Shown here: positions 8,327 to 16,624 of the stretch, one piece after another
How the letters are laid out: the number at the start of each line of letters is the position of its first letter
How positions within the stretch are numbered: the stretch's first letter is position 1
Source of the DNA: JBBSJV01 sp038256935
Lineage (GTDB): Bacteria > Patescibacteriota > JACMRA01
Length of the DNA stretch: 25,026 nt
NCBI GenBank assembly: GCA_038256935.1
Contig: JBBSJV010000008.1
Coordinates: forward strand, 1 to 25,026
Direction: 5' to 3'
Notes under the pieces: model-generated
Database searches by the model: none
Told to the model about the DNA's origin: nothing
The model's input: only the letters and a program-made list of their open reading frames with translations
Translations under genes and position numbers: made by a program

Positions 8327-11300
8327 ATGGCCATAGTTAAAGTACAACGAACCAGCTTCGGAGTTAAGCAGCATGACTTTTCAGTTCCGAATTTAAACTC
8401 CATGCAAACAGATTCTTATAAGAGATTTTGGGAAACCGAATTACCAAAGATCTTAGAAGAATTTAGCCCTATTGAAGACACTGCCGGAGGACGGTGGAAG
8501 GTTTCTTTGGGTCCAGAATATTATTTAGAAAAAGATAACGATCTCACAGATCAATACGCACTTTTAAATAGTACTACTTACAATGCTCCGTTGTATATTA
8601 ATGTAACTGTAGAAAATCTTACAACAAAGGAAAAAAAGAAACAACGTGTATTTGTGGGTAACATGCCACTGATGACTCCAAAAGGTAACTTTATTATCAA
8701 TGGTGTCCAAAAAATCGTTGTTTCTCAGCTTGTAAAATCTCCAGGTATCCTATACACTAGAACAGTAGAAAAAGGAACGCTCGTGTATTCAGCTAAGGTT
8801 ATCCCAAGTCGTGGTATTTGGCTTGACTTCACAGTTGGTCCAGATAATGTCATCTACACTCGTATCGATAGAAAGAAGAAATTCCCTGCTACTCAATTAT
8901 TGAAACTATTTGGAATCACCAAAGAAAGCGAAATCATTGATCTATTCAAAGACGTGGATAACGACGAAAGGGTTAGCTATATCCAACAAACTCTGGACAA
9001 AGATACTGCTTACGCTACTGAAGATGCGGTTAATCAAATCTACAAAAAGCTAAGACCAGGAGATATTGTTTCCATTGAACAAGGTAAAAAATACTTACTT
9101 TCATTATTTGAAGAAGAAGCTAGATATGATTTTGGAGAAGTTGGAAGATACAAGTTCGACCTACGTCTAAACATGAAATCTAAGCCATCTAAAGGTAATA
9201 CTTATAAGAAAACTATAGATATTGAAGATATTGTAATTGTCATTAGAGAGCTTATCAGAATCACTGTAGAGCAAGAATTACCTGATAACATCGACTCCCT
9301 TGCAAACAGACGTGTCCGTGGTGTTGGTGAGTGGATTGCAAACACTTTCAAAGCTGGTCTTAGTAGAGTAGTTAGAAACACCAAAGACAAGATGACCATG
9401 AACGAAGATGCAAGTTTTACACCTGCTCAGCTGGTCAATATGAGACCGTTATCTGCTATGATTGAGGATTTCTTTAACACTTCTCAACTATCAAGGTTTA
9501 TGGACATGACTAATGTCTTATCTGAAATGGATCAAAGACAATTCATGACTTGTGCTGGCCCAGGAGGTCTGACCAGAGAACGTGCTGGATTCGATGTACG
9601 TGATGTACAAGCTAGTTATTACGGTCGTATCTGCCCTGTTAATACCCCAGAAGGTCCTAGTTTTGGACTTAACCTTCACGCTGCTCTGTATTCTAGAGTC
9701 AATGAAAAAGGATTCATGGAAACTCCATACATCTTAGTCAGAAGAGAGGTTCAAGGAGATGATAATGACCTTGTTGGTAGAGAAGTTCGCCAAGATGTAG
9801 TAGTAGGATCAAAGACTCTTATAAAAGCTGGAGATGTAGTTTCTGAAGCTAATTTTAAAGCAATTTCAAAAGATCTCAAAGACGAGTTAATCAAAGTCAA
9901 ACCATTTGCCACTGATCAAATCACCTGGCTTAGCCCTGAAGAAGAATTTAGATACATTATCGCTGAACATGTCAGTGACAGAGATGATAAGGGTCAAATC
10001 CTTATTAGCCAAATTGGTGCTAGAAAACTAGGTGAGCCAGTCCAGTCATCAATCGATGCAGTCGATCTAATGGATGTTGCGGCAAACCAGATTTTCTCAC
10101 TATCAGCTTGTATGATCCCGTTTGTAGCTCAAACTGATGGATTACGTGTATTGATGGGTACCAACCAGCAAGGTCAAGCTGTACCTCTTGTGAAACCAGA
10201 AAATCCAATCGTTGGAACTGGACTTGAAGAAGTAGCTGCTAAAGACAGTGGATATGTAGTCATGGCTCCTGAAGATGGTGTTGTAACTTTTGCTGATGCT
10301 AGAAAAGTAGAATTTAAAGGAAAAAGTGGAAAGAGTTTAGTCTACCCTGTCTTAAAATACTTACCATCCAATGATCACACCACAATCGATCAGAGAGTAG
10401 TTGTCCAAGGCGGCGAGAAAGTCAAAGAAGGAGATATCATGATCGAAGGGTTTGGTATTCACAATGGTGAATTTGCTATTGGACAAAACGTTCGTATCGC
10501 ATTCCTACCGTTTAAGGGATATAACTTTGAAGATGCGATTGTACTATCAGAAAAATTAGTACAAAACGATAAATTTACTTCTACTCATATTCATGAATTG
10601 GTTTGTGATGTTCATGAGACAAGACTTGGAGATGAAGAAATCACTCGTGATATTCCAAATGTAGCCTCTCACAAACTATCAAAGCTTGATAAAGATGGTA
10701 TTATCCACGTCGGAGCTTACGTCGAATCAGGGGATATATTGGTTGGTAAAATCACTCCAAAAGGTGAGGTAGACCTTTCCCCTGAAGACAAACTTATCCG
10801 CGTACTATTTGGAGAATATTCCAGAGATGTTAAAGATAGTTCACTGTATCTAGAACATGGATTATCAGGTAAGGTCATCTCTATCAGAGCCTTCAGTCGT
10901 GAAAAAGGTGATACACTTCCAAATGACGTACTAAGAAGAGTTCATATCTGGCTTGCAACTACTCGCAAGATTAAACCAGGGGATAAGATGGCAGGACGTC
11001 ACGGTAACAAAGGTGTGGTTTCAGTTGTACTTCCTATCGAAGACATGCCCTACACTGCTGATGGAAAACCAGTAGATATGATCCTTAACCCTCTTGGTGT
11101 TATTGGTCGTATGAATCTTGGACAGCTCCTTGAAACTCATCTTGGACTTGTCTGTGATACTCAAGATGTCATGGCTGTAGCCCAACCGTTAAATGAAATC
11201 TCATCCGAAGAAATTGCTAATCAACTAGAAGGATTAGGATATAGGAGAGATGGAAAACTAGATCTATTTGATGGACAAACTGGAGAAAAATACGATAGAC

Positions 11301-11728
11301 CAGTTGTTGTTGGCCAGCTTTATATGAATAAGCTTCACCATTTAGTTGATGATAAGATCCATACCCGTTCTACCGGTCCTTATTCATTAGTTACTCAACA
11401 ACCACTTGGTGGTAGAAGCCACTCTGGAGGACAGAGATTTGGAGAAATGGAGGTCTGGGCCTTAGAAGCTTATGGAGCAGCTTATGCCCTACAAGAAATG
11501 CTTACCATCAAATCTGATGATATCAAAGGAAGAGATGCAGCATTTGAAGCTATAGTTAAAGAAAGGCCAATTAATAGTCCAAATCTTCCAAGTTCATTCA
11601 TCGTGCTTGCTAACGAGTTAACAGCTTTAGGTATCAAGGTTAGAGCTGAAGGTGCTGAAGAAGCTGCTGATTACGATACTAAGTTTGACGAAAAACTAGC
11701 ATTGTCTGTAGATCAAGGAGATCTTTAA
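8327..11728 (+). CDS. rpoB: DNA-directed RNA polymerase beta subunit
   Basis: A 1133-residue beta subunit of core RNA polymerase, shorter than the 1342-residue E. coli protein, as in lineages lacking the large beta insertions. Recognisable blocks in order: N-terminal FxxIQxxSFxxF-like protrusion; GVQKIVVSQLVKSPG (126-140); the rifampicin-pocket/fork region SQLSRFMD...GPGGLTRERAGF (386-422); YYGRICPVNTPEGPSFGL (431-448); FLPFKGYNFEDAIVLSE (727-742); GDKMAGRHGNKGVVS (885-899); NPLGVIGRMNLGQLLETHLG (921-940); and the clamp end QPLGGRSHSGGQRFGEMEVWALEAYGAA (1025-1052). Four residues that contact rifampicin in E. coli RpoB are replaced. rpoC, its usual downstream partner, is absent; two small membrane-protein genes follow 18 bases later, with no terminator seen. 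The rplJ/rplL genes usually upstream are also missing. Confidence 0.99.
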   Translation: MAIVKVQRTSFGVKQHDFSVPNLNSMQTDSYKRFWETELPKILEEFSPIEDTAGGRWKVSLGPEYYLEKDNDLTDQYALLNSTTYNAPLYINVTVENLTTKEKKKQRVFVGNMPLMTPKGNFIINGVQKIVVSQLVKSPGILYTRTVEKGTLVYSAKVIPSRGIWLDFTVGPDNVIYTRIDRKKKFPATQLLKLFGITKESEIIDLFKDVDNDERVSYIQQTLDKDTAYATEDAVNQIYKKLRPGDIVSIEQGKKYLLSLFEEEARYDFGEVGRYKFDLRLNMKSKPSKGNTYKKTIDIEDIVIVIRELIRITVEQELPDNIDSLANRRVRGVGEWIANTFKAGLSRVVRNTKDKMTMNEDASFTPAQLVNMRPLSAMIEDFFNTSQLSRFMDMTNVLSEMDQRQFMTCAGPGGLTRERAGFDVRDVQASYYGRICPVNTPEGPSFGLNLHAALYSRVNEKGFMETPYILVRREVQGDDNDLVGREVRQDVVVGSKTLIKAGDVVSEANFKAISKDLKDELIKVKPFATDQITWLSPEEEFRYIIAEHVSDRDDKGQILISQIGARKLGEPVQSSIDAVDLMDVAANQIFSLSACMIPFVAQTDGLRVLMGTNQQGQAVPLVKPENPIVGTGLEEVAAKDSGYVVMAPEDGVVTFADARKVEFKGKSGKSLVYPVLKYLPSNDHTTIDQRVVVQGGEKVKEGDIMIEGFGIHNGEFAIGQNVRIAFLPFKGYNFEDAIVLSEKLVQNDKFTSTHIHELVCDVHETRLGDEEITRDIPNVASHKLSKLDKDGIIHVGAYVESGDILVGKITPKGEVDLSPEDKLIRVLFGEYSRDVKDSSLYLEHGLSGKVISIRAFSREKGDTLPNDVLRRVHIWLATTRKIKPGDKMAGRHGNKGVVSVVLPIEDMPYTADGKPVDMILNPLGVIGRMNLGQLLETHLGLVCDTQDVMAVAQPLNEISSEEIANQLEGLGYRRDGKLDLFDGQTGEKYDRPVVVGQLYMNKLHHLVDDKIHTRSTGPYSLVTQQPLGGRSHSGGQRFGEMEVWALEAYGAAYALQEMLTIKSDDIKGRDAAFEAIVKERPINSPNLPSSFIVLANELTALGIKVRAEGAEEAADYDTKFDEKLALSVDQGDL

Positions 11729-11746
11729 AAACCTAAAGTATAACCT

Positions 11747-12136
11747 ATGCAAAAGAAATCTGGGAAATGGATGGGAGAATTAAGTAAATTTTGCTTATCT
11801 GGCGGTATTGCTGTCTTGCTTTTTTATTTTATCTCATCTATTTTAGGGTTTCTTTTTTCATATTTAGTTAATATTTTTGGCTACAAATCTCAAATTTTGG
11901 CATTAAATCAAAATACATTATTATTAATCACAATCATAGTTACTTTTCTTATTGTCAGCTCTTGCTTGCTTGTATCTGAGATTTTTGTCTACAAAAGGCT
12001 TCCACTTATTGAAAAAAGATTACCTGCAGGATTTTTAAGCACAGTTTCAGTAGTTTTTTTTGCTTTAGTTTGCCTTATCTTTTATTTTTCTTTCTCTTAC
12101 ACTCTAAGTTCTATTCATAATTTATTTTGGTCTTAG
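11747..12136 (+). CDS. Small membrane protein of unknown function, three helices
   Basis: 129 residues with hydrophobic helices at about 18-44, 57-78 and 96-118, a basic N-terminus (MQKKSGKW) and a positive loop between helices 2 and 3 (VYKRLPLIEKRLP). The family is not recognised. It begins 18 bases after rpoB, without its own promoter or SD site, and ends one base before the next gene, so the three are probably one transcript. Its composition is strongly biased to Phe, Leu, Ile and Ser. The close coupling to the second membrane gene suggests the two products work together. Confidence 0.7.
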   Translation: MQKKSGKWMGELSKFCLSGGIAVLLFYFISSILGFLFSYLVNIFGYKSQILALNQNTLLLITIIVTFLIVSSCLLVSEIFVYKRLPLIEKRLPAGFLSTVSVVFFALVCLIFYFSFSYTLSSIHNLFWS

Positions 12137-12137
12137 T

Positions 12138-12680
12138 ATGTTCGCCGACTTTCAAATCTCTCGCAAATTATTCTCATCGTTTTATGTAGCGACTATTTTT
12201 TCGTTTCTTCTATTTGAGATAATGACTGCTCAGTTTACTGACTTGGTAAATAACTTAGCAGGATTTTTTAGTAAGTCCTTTGGCTGGAGCTTAAATCAAG
12301 GCACACCTAACTACTGGTTTTTTTTCTTTTTAACCTGTATAGTATTTACCTTTTTATTTAAAAACTTAGTCATTCAACCACTAGGATTTTTTACTTTAGA
12401 TGAGGGTCAAGTAGCTTGGTGGGATCATTTAATTATGGGATTTTTAGTAATTGGATTTTATATCTTTATGTTTAATCAAACTTTTTCCGTGCCAATGCCA
12501 AGAGAGCTAATTGGAATAGGCTGGCTCAAGTTTTTTGGAGGTTACAAAAATACATTGCTGCCAAACTCCGATTCTAGTGAACAAGAACTATCTGGTTGGG
12601 CATTTGTTAAGGCATTTTGGTATATCACTCCCCTAGCCTTCTTATACATCCGTACGAAGGTTACGATTAAAACTGAGTAA
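12138..12680 (+). CDS. Membrane protein of unknown function, four helices
   Basis: 180 residues with hydrophobic segments at about 11-33, 57-79, 97-115 and 156-172. A hydrophilic stretch (133-152) lies between the last two. The family is not recognised. The ATG is one base after the TAG of the preceding gene, which suggests translational coupling. No clear intrinsic terminator follows; a run of T occurs at about 12713-12721 without a convincing stem. Confidence 0.75.
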   Translation: MFADFQISRKLFSSFYVATIFSFLLFEIMTAQFTDLVNNLAGFFSKSFGWSLNQGTPNYWFFFFLTCIVFTFLFKNLVIQPLGFFTLDEGQVAWWDHLIMGFLVIGFYIFMFNQTFSVPMPRELIGIGWLKFFGGYKNTLLPNSDSSEQELSGWAFVKAFWYITPLAFLYIRTKVTIKTE

Positions 12681-12811
12681 TTTTTTATTTTGTTATATTG
12701 CAATCTTGTAAGTTTTTTTTTAAATCTCAAATAAATTCGTGATAAATCAATCTCCACTTCCATAGTGTGTAGAGGTTGAATGTGTCAATAACTTCAATGA
12801 CAAAATTCTCA

Positions 12812-12885
12812 TGTCACCCTGAATTTATTTCAGGGTCTATTTCTCATCCAATAGGAAAAGATTCTGAAACAAGTTCAGAATGACA
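12812..12885. repeat. Double-hairpin palindromic repeat element
   Basis: Two 27-base arms (12812-12838 and 12859-12885) are imperfect inverted copies of each other, and each arm is itself a hairpin: ACCCTGAA/TTCAGGGT (12816-12823 and 12829-12836) and ATTCTGAA/TTCAGAAT (12861-12868 and 12874-12881), both with 8 perfect pairs and 5-base loops. The ends are TGTCA and TGACA. The arms differ by paired changes that keep both stems intact. The layout resembles the interspersed palindromic repeats (GTCATTCTGAA type) scattered in many bacterial genomes. Besides this element, the 329-base gap 12681-13009 holds only a -10 box for the next gene; nothing else was recognised. Confidence 0.8.
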
Positions 12886-12983
12886 GATTAAATTTGTCAG
12901 TAACTAAATTGGCGTTAACAGGGGTGACCAAGACAATTTTAGTAAATTTTATTTATCTCAATAAATTTCATTAGACTAAAGAA

Positions 12984-12989
12984 TATAAT
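12984..12989 (+). promoter_or_regulatory. -10 box for the isochorismatase-fold gene
   Basis: A perfect TATAAT ends 20 bases before the ATG at 13010. No convincing -35 hexamer is found at 16-18 bases, so activity without a helper factor is uncertain. There is no SD site. Confidence 0.4.
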
Positions 12990-13009
12990 GATTTCACAAT
13001 TAATTTATT

Positions 13010-13555
13010 ATGAAATTATTAATTTTTGTGGACCTTTGTAATGAAATAATGGAAGGTAAAATTTCTACAAAAGGTTATGCTGATTTTGCCAAAAAATTTG
13101 GGATTGCTACAAATATCAATAAGTTAATTCAAGATCTGAAAGATGAGTACAAAATAGTCTTTGTTAACCTTGGTTTTGATGAGAATTATTCTTACCTACC
13201 AACAAACTCTAAGCTATTAGGTGGGTTAAAGGACCTTGGATTGTTATATAAAAATACACCAAGTAGTGATATCTGGAATCAGATAAACATAGAAAATATT
13301 GAGCATAATCTATACTACAAATCAGCAATTTCAGCTTTAACTAGTATGGATTTGTTATCTATTCTATCAAATGAAGCCTTTGAGGATATAATAATTGCTG
13401 GAGTCTCTACTGATATTGCCATCCAATCCTTAGCCAGAGACTTACATGATCTGAATTACCTTTTTAAGGTAAAAGCTGACTGTTGCATTGCAGCAAGCGA
13501 AATAGAGCATGGCGAAGCTATTGAAAATCTTAATAAATTTTGTGAGATTATTTAG
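13010..13555 (+). CDS. Isochorismatase-fold protein without nucleophile Cys
   Basis: 181 residues with the layout of the isochorismatase/nicotinamidase hydrolase fold. The first strand carries the conserved Asp (LLIFVDLCNE, D8), the Lys sits in YYKSAISAL (K104), and the cis-peptide/nucleophile segment is AGVSTDIAIQSLARDLHDLNY (starting at 130). At the place where amidohydrolases of this fold have the catalytic Cys (TDxC) this protein has Ala137. True isochorismatases such as EntB and PhzD also lack that Cys and use the Asp, so the protein could hydrolyse a vinyl ether or be inactive; the substrate cannot be told. No membrane segment. It is a single gene, converging with the minus-strand frame that ends at 13564. 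Confidence 0.7.
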   Translation: MKLLIFVDLCNEIMEGKISTKGYADFAKKFGIATNINKLIQDLKDEYKIVFVNLGFDENYSYLPTNSKLLGGLKDLGLLYKNTPSSDIWNQINIENIEHNLYYKSAISALTSMDLLSILSNEAFEDIIIAGVSTDIAIQSLARDLHDLNYLFKVKADCCIAASEIEHGEAIENLNKFCEII

Positions 13556-13563
13556 ATATGTTT

Positions 13564-14493
13564 TTAATTTAATTCAAAACCACCCCAATCAAAAATCTTT
13601 GCTGAATCAGTTAGCTTAATTTTTACAATTTCTTGTTCTTTTATATCAACTAAAACATCGGTTTTTTCAAATACCATATACATTCTTATGATTTGAATAT
13701 TTTCTTTAGAACTAAGCTTTAATTTTGCTAACTTTTCACACTCTTTTTTAGTCAGCCACCTAACTAAATTGTACTCATTTTTCATCATATAGGGTGACCA
13801 GAAAGTTACAAAACCTGCTGTTAACTGATCATCAAAACCAAATATTGTACAGATTTGCTCTAAAAATTGGATAATATTTTTACCAGCGACGCAAAAACCT
13901 TCTTCAAACTTTATATTTTTCAGATAATTGGTATATCCATCCCAAAATAGATATGGGTATTGTTTATCATTTACAATGACTTTATTATTAGCTGTTGCAA
14001 GGCTTTTCCAAAGCAATTTTGGACCATCTTGTAAACTAGCTTTGGGATATACCATATCGTACTCACCATTAAAATCTACTTCTACATCGACTTCTGTTTC
14101 GTTTTTAAAATCTCTAAAAGAAATCACAGGTTTTCTGACTATTATTGGGATAATCTTAGCTTCTCCAAATATAAACGATGTACTTTGGCCGCTATCACAA
14201 AGAATATTTGCACAAAGTTTTTCCTGTCCATTGACATTAGTTGTAACAGTGGTTCCATACTCCAAATACCAAGTTTCACTTGCTCCATCAAGATGCTTTT
14301 CTGCAAGTTTTACGTAATCATGGTTTTGTTCAATTATGCTCACATTTTCAAAAACTTGAATATTATTAGTTGGCAATTCCAGTATCAGATCACCTGTGTC
14401 TTTATCAACACTTGTGGTTCCTGTAAAACTTTTTAATGCATTGTAATTATCAATATCTACTGGGTTCTGATTTGGAATTTTAATTCTCTTTGG
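13564..14493 (-). CDS. Segment E of the interrupted frame, KPVI/YLFW-type domain
   Basis: 309 residues in frame after TAA 14494, ending at TAA 13564-13566. It opens PKRIKIPNQNPVDIDNYNAL with no Met; first possible starts are TTG 14376 (270 residues) and GTG 14343. Residues after the TTG include RKPVISFRDFKNETEVDVEV (81-100), YPYLFWDGYTNYL and FVTFWSPYMMKNEYNLVRW. This spacing (KPVI, then YLFW-D/E-G, then W-P-x-M with YNLI/V) matches from memory a widespread bacterial domain of unknown function; I cannot name its Pfam entry. Its conserved motifs are intact although four stops lie upstream, which suggests it is still selected or was interrupted recently. No membrane segment. Confidence 0.5.
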   Translation of the reverse strand, partial: PKRIKIPNQNPVDIDNYNALKSFTGTTSVDKDTGDLILELPTNNIQVFENVSIIEQNHDYVKLAEKHLDGASETWYLEYGTTVTTNVNGQEKLCANILCDSGQSTSFIFGEAKIIPIIVRKPVISFRDFKNETEVDVEVDFNGEYDMVYPKASLQDGPKLLWKSLATANNKVIVNDKQYPYLFWDGYTNYLKNIKFEEGFCVAGKNIIQFLEQICTIFGFDDQLTAGFVTFWSPYMMKNEYNLVRWLTKKECEKLAKLKLSSKENIQIIRMYMVFEKTDVLVDIKEQEIVKIKLTDSAKIFDWGGFELN

Positions 14494-14958
14494 TTATAGT
14501 TCTAAAGATTTCGATAAAGCTAATTCGAAGTTAGTAAATGATTCATGTTGATGCCAATTACAATAACCTTCAGTCAAGACTTTTATTGCCGCTGCCTCAA
14601 TATCAGACAATGACTTTTCGATACTTTCTAGGGTTTTTGTGACCTGATTTAAATATTTTATGTTTGATTCCATACTTCTCAGAGAATCTTGCCTGCGGTT
14701 TAAATAATTTTTATATTCTCTCCCCGCTTTCATAGTTAAGTCTTTAATAGCCTGTACTTGGATCATCTCATCAGAAATCGGATAAGTGCTTACCAATTTT
14801 ATTTGCTCTTGGATATACGATACTAGTTGCTGAATATTATTTTTGAGTTGATTAAGAATTGAATTATCAACCTTAGCCTGATCAAATCTGAGATTATTTG
14901 GAATCAGATAACCATCTCTAACCTCACTCATTGCAGAAATTAGCGTATCTAATCGATC
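14494..14958 (-). CDS. Segment D of the interrupted frame, helical protein
   Basis: 154 residues in frame after TAA 14959, ending at TAA 14494-14496. An ATG at 14931, 9 codons into the segment, could start a 145-residue protein, but it has no SD site. The sequence is almost entirely helical, with Gln/Leu/Ile heptad-like spacing (DNSILNQLKNNIQQLVSYIQ and SNIKYLNQVTKTLESIEKSL). No membrane segment; family not recognised. It continues the coiled-coil character of segment C, which fits one ancestral protein. Confidence 0.5.
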   Translation of the reverse strand, partial: DRLDTLISAMSEVRDGYLIPNNLRFDQAKVDNSILNQLKNNIQQLVSYIQEQIKLVSTYPISDEMIQVQAIKDLTMKAGREYKNYLNRRQDSLRSMESNIKYLNQVTKTLESIEKSLSDIEAAAIKVLTEGYCNWHQHESFTNFELALSKSLEL

Positions 14959-15675
14959 TTATAGACTTGGGTAAAAGCTAGTCATAAAAGATGGGTCATA
15001 GATTAAACCAGTTATATTTGGTGTAATATTTACCTCCCCTTCTGGCTGAAGTATTGTCAAAAACAAATATGCTTTGATCTGTTCTAATGTATAGTTTCCA
15101 GCTATATTCTCTGTACTAATTATCTCTACGTTATCTTGGATAATTGCTTTAGTTATTGCTTCAATGTATTTTCTACGTCCTCCTTGAGCTAAAACACTAT
15201 TTTCTTCACTTTTTATTTGCTGTGGTAAATAAGATACAGTGTACTCGTTTATAAATGTAGTTTCTTCTTTAGGCTCTTCATTTGCAAGGGCAATAACTTG
15301 ATTCATTCTTGCAATACTAGCTTCATTTTGGCTCTTTTGATAATTTAAATTATTTTTTAATTGTGTAATCTGTGCTTCCAACCGTTCATCTTCTTGGCAT
15401 TGCTGTATATATTGTACTAATTCATAAGAGTTATTTATTACTTCTTTTTGTTCTTCTATTTGAGCTAAAAAGTCTTTTTGTAGTTTTTCTTCAGCTCCTA
15501 ACAGATCCTCAAAACTTGTAAATTCTAGCTTATTAAACTCACTGTGGCTTGCAACTCCCTGTGTTTGGAGTGATTCTGCAAATCTTTTTAATAAAGTATT
15601 TTGCCTTCCTTCAGGGTCAAAAATGCTTTTTTGATTTGTATGCTGTATAAGTCCACCTTGGTTTAATTGAACTTT
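14959..15675 (-). pseudogene. Segment C of the interrupted frame, coiled-coil region
   Basis: 238 residues in frame after TAG 15676, ending at TAA 14959-14961. Roughly residues 65-140 are rich in Glu, Gln, Lys and Leu and look like a long coiled coil (for example QKDFLAQIEEQKEVINNSYE). A more ordered part ends in ITPNITGLIYDPSFMTSFYP. The first possible start is TTG at 15381 (codon 99), and the first ATG comes later still. Without readthrough only the C-terminal 140 residues could be made. No SD site precedes 15381. Confidence 0.45.
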
Positions 15676-15927
15676 CTAAACATCATAATTGCCACTATTA
15701 GTTAAAACAACAGCCAATCTTGTGCTCTCTCCTGATTGCAAAACACACAAGACCTTACTTTCACTTTTTTTCAGAAAGTCAGAATAGTAAAAGGGCCTGT
15801 TTGTAATTAATTGCAGAGATGAGTTTGAAGTAAAGTCTGGATTTTGTGATAATAAATTTTCAAAAAATGGCTTTAATATTTCATGGCAAATCCTGCTGTA
15901 TTCAACTAAGCTTGTTTCATCATCTAA
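15676..15927 (-). pseudogene. Segment B of the interrupted frame, 83 residues, no start codon
   Basis: In frame between TGA 15928 and TAG 15676-15678. The translation (LDDETSLVEYSRICHEILKP at its start, RLAVVLTNSGNYDV at its end) has amphipathic helix and strand patterns typical of protein. It contains no ATG or GTG and only late TTG codons, so independent translation is unlikely; it would be made only by passage through the TGA or has been lost. Family not recognised. Confidence 0.45.
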
Positions 15928-16560
15928 TCAAACTGGTAAAGTTAATTCGATTTCAGGTACTCCTTGTTCTTGATCGCCAAGGCCAATTGCACTAGGTACA
16001 ATATATTCCACAATTGCTTTTATTTTTTGATTCACCGTTGAATTATAGCCAATTCCTTGGTATTTACCATTACAATTTATCATTACCCCATAAGTTGAAT
16101 CAACTCTAAATAAAACTCTTTCACCATAGTAGTTAGTTGCGTATATATCTTGCCCGCCTAGTGTTGGTTCTACATCACTTGGTAAATTATCTTTATCAAA
16201 TAAATTTATAAAGGATGATATACTGTAAAAATAATCTTTTTTTGGTAAACAAACTCCATTTTCAATTAAATAATCAATAAAATCATTAATCAAGCAAATA
16301 GTTTTTTCATCGCCATTATTCAAACTTTCCCAATTACCACCTTTAAAAACCATTATCTTATTTATATCAGGCGAGGCATTATTAGGATAGGCATCCTGTG
16401 CAAATTGGTTATCCCTAAACATTATCTTAAACCCTCCAGTCAGTTGTGTAATTTTTATTTCCGAATCTGGTTTATTATTTTCTAGATTTTCAGATAAAAC
16501 TTGTTGAATTTGCTCAATTCTGTTATCTTCCTCAAATCCTAATTTGCTATCAGTGCTCAT
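15928..16560 (-). CDS. Segment A of the interrupted frame: hypothetical protein
   Basis: 210 residues from ATG 16560 to TGA 15928-15930. An acidic N-terminus is followed by an alpha/beta-looking region with KITQLTGGFKIMFRD (36-50) and a Tyr/Gly-rich part near 130-175. No membrane segment, signal peptide or known motif. A perfect TATAAT lies 17 bases upstream. It is the only segment with a normal start at its beginning, so it is the part most likely to be made. The stop is the only TGA used as a stop in the window, and coding-like sequence continues in frame after it. Confidence 0.55.
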   Translation of the reverse strand: MSTDSKLGFEEDNRIEQIQQVLSENLENNKPDSEIKITQLTGGFKIMFRDNQFAQDAYPNNASPDINKIMVFKGGNWESLNNGDEKTICLINDFIDYLIENGVCLPKKDYFYSISSFINLFDKDNLPSDVEPTLGGQDIYATNYYGERVLFRVDSTYGVMINCNGKYQGIGYNSTVNQKIKAIVEYIVPSAIGLGDQEQGVPEIELTLPV

Positions 16561-16577
16561 ATTAATATATGGTAAAT

Positions 16578-16583
16578 ATTATA
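16578..16583 (-). promoter_or_regulatory. -10 box upstream of the interrupted frame
   Basis: A perfect TATAAT on the minus strand, 17 bases before the ATG at 16560, within the 64-base gap after the beta-phosphoglucomutase-like gene. The -35 position (TAAAGA) does not match the consensus, so transcription may also come from the upstream genes. Confidence 0.35.
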
Positions 16584-16624
16584 TTTATCTTAGCAAATAT
16601 TCTTTATCTGAGCAAACCAAATTT

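Larger units (their letters stand above)
13564..16560 (-). pseudogene. Single 998-codon frame interrupted by four in-frame stops
   Basis: From the ATG at 16560 one minus-strand frame runs to TAA 13564-13566 with no frameshift, interrupted by TGA (15928-15930), TAG (15676-15678), TAA (14959-14961) and TAA (14494-14496). The five segments are 210, 83, 238, 154 and 309 residues. All look like protein-coding sequence, yet the second has no ATG or GTG at all, and the third has none in its first 98 codons, so neither has a normal start near its beginning. Likely readings are a gene damaged only by nonsense changes, or a gene whose stops are read through or bypassed. The last segment keeps conserved motifs of a recognisable domain. 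Segments are listed separately below. Confidence 0.6.

Noticed and set aside
13928..14436. Plus-strand frames opposite segment E
   Set aside because: The minus-strand frame carries recognisable conserved motifs and consistent coding character; the plus-strand translations do not.
15928..15930. UGA reassigned to glycine as in SR1/Gracilibacteria
   Set aside because: rpoB, comM and pgk are full length with no internal TGA and use ordinary glycine codons; TAG and TAA also interrupt the same frame, so reassignment of UGA alone cannot explain it.
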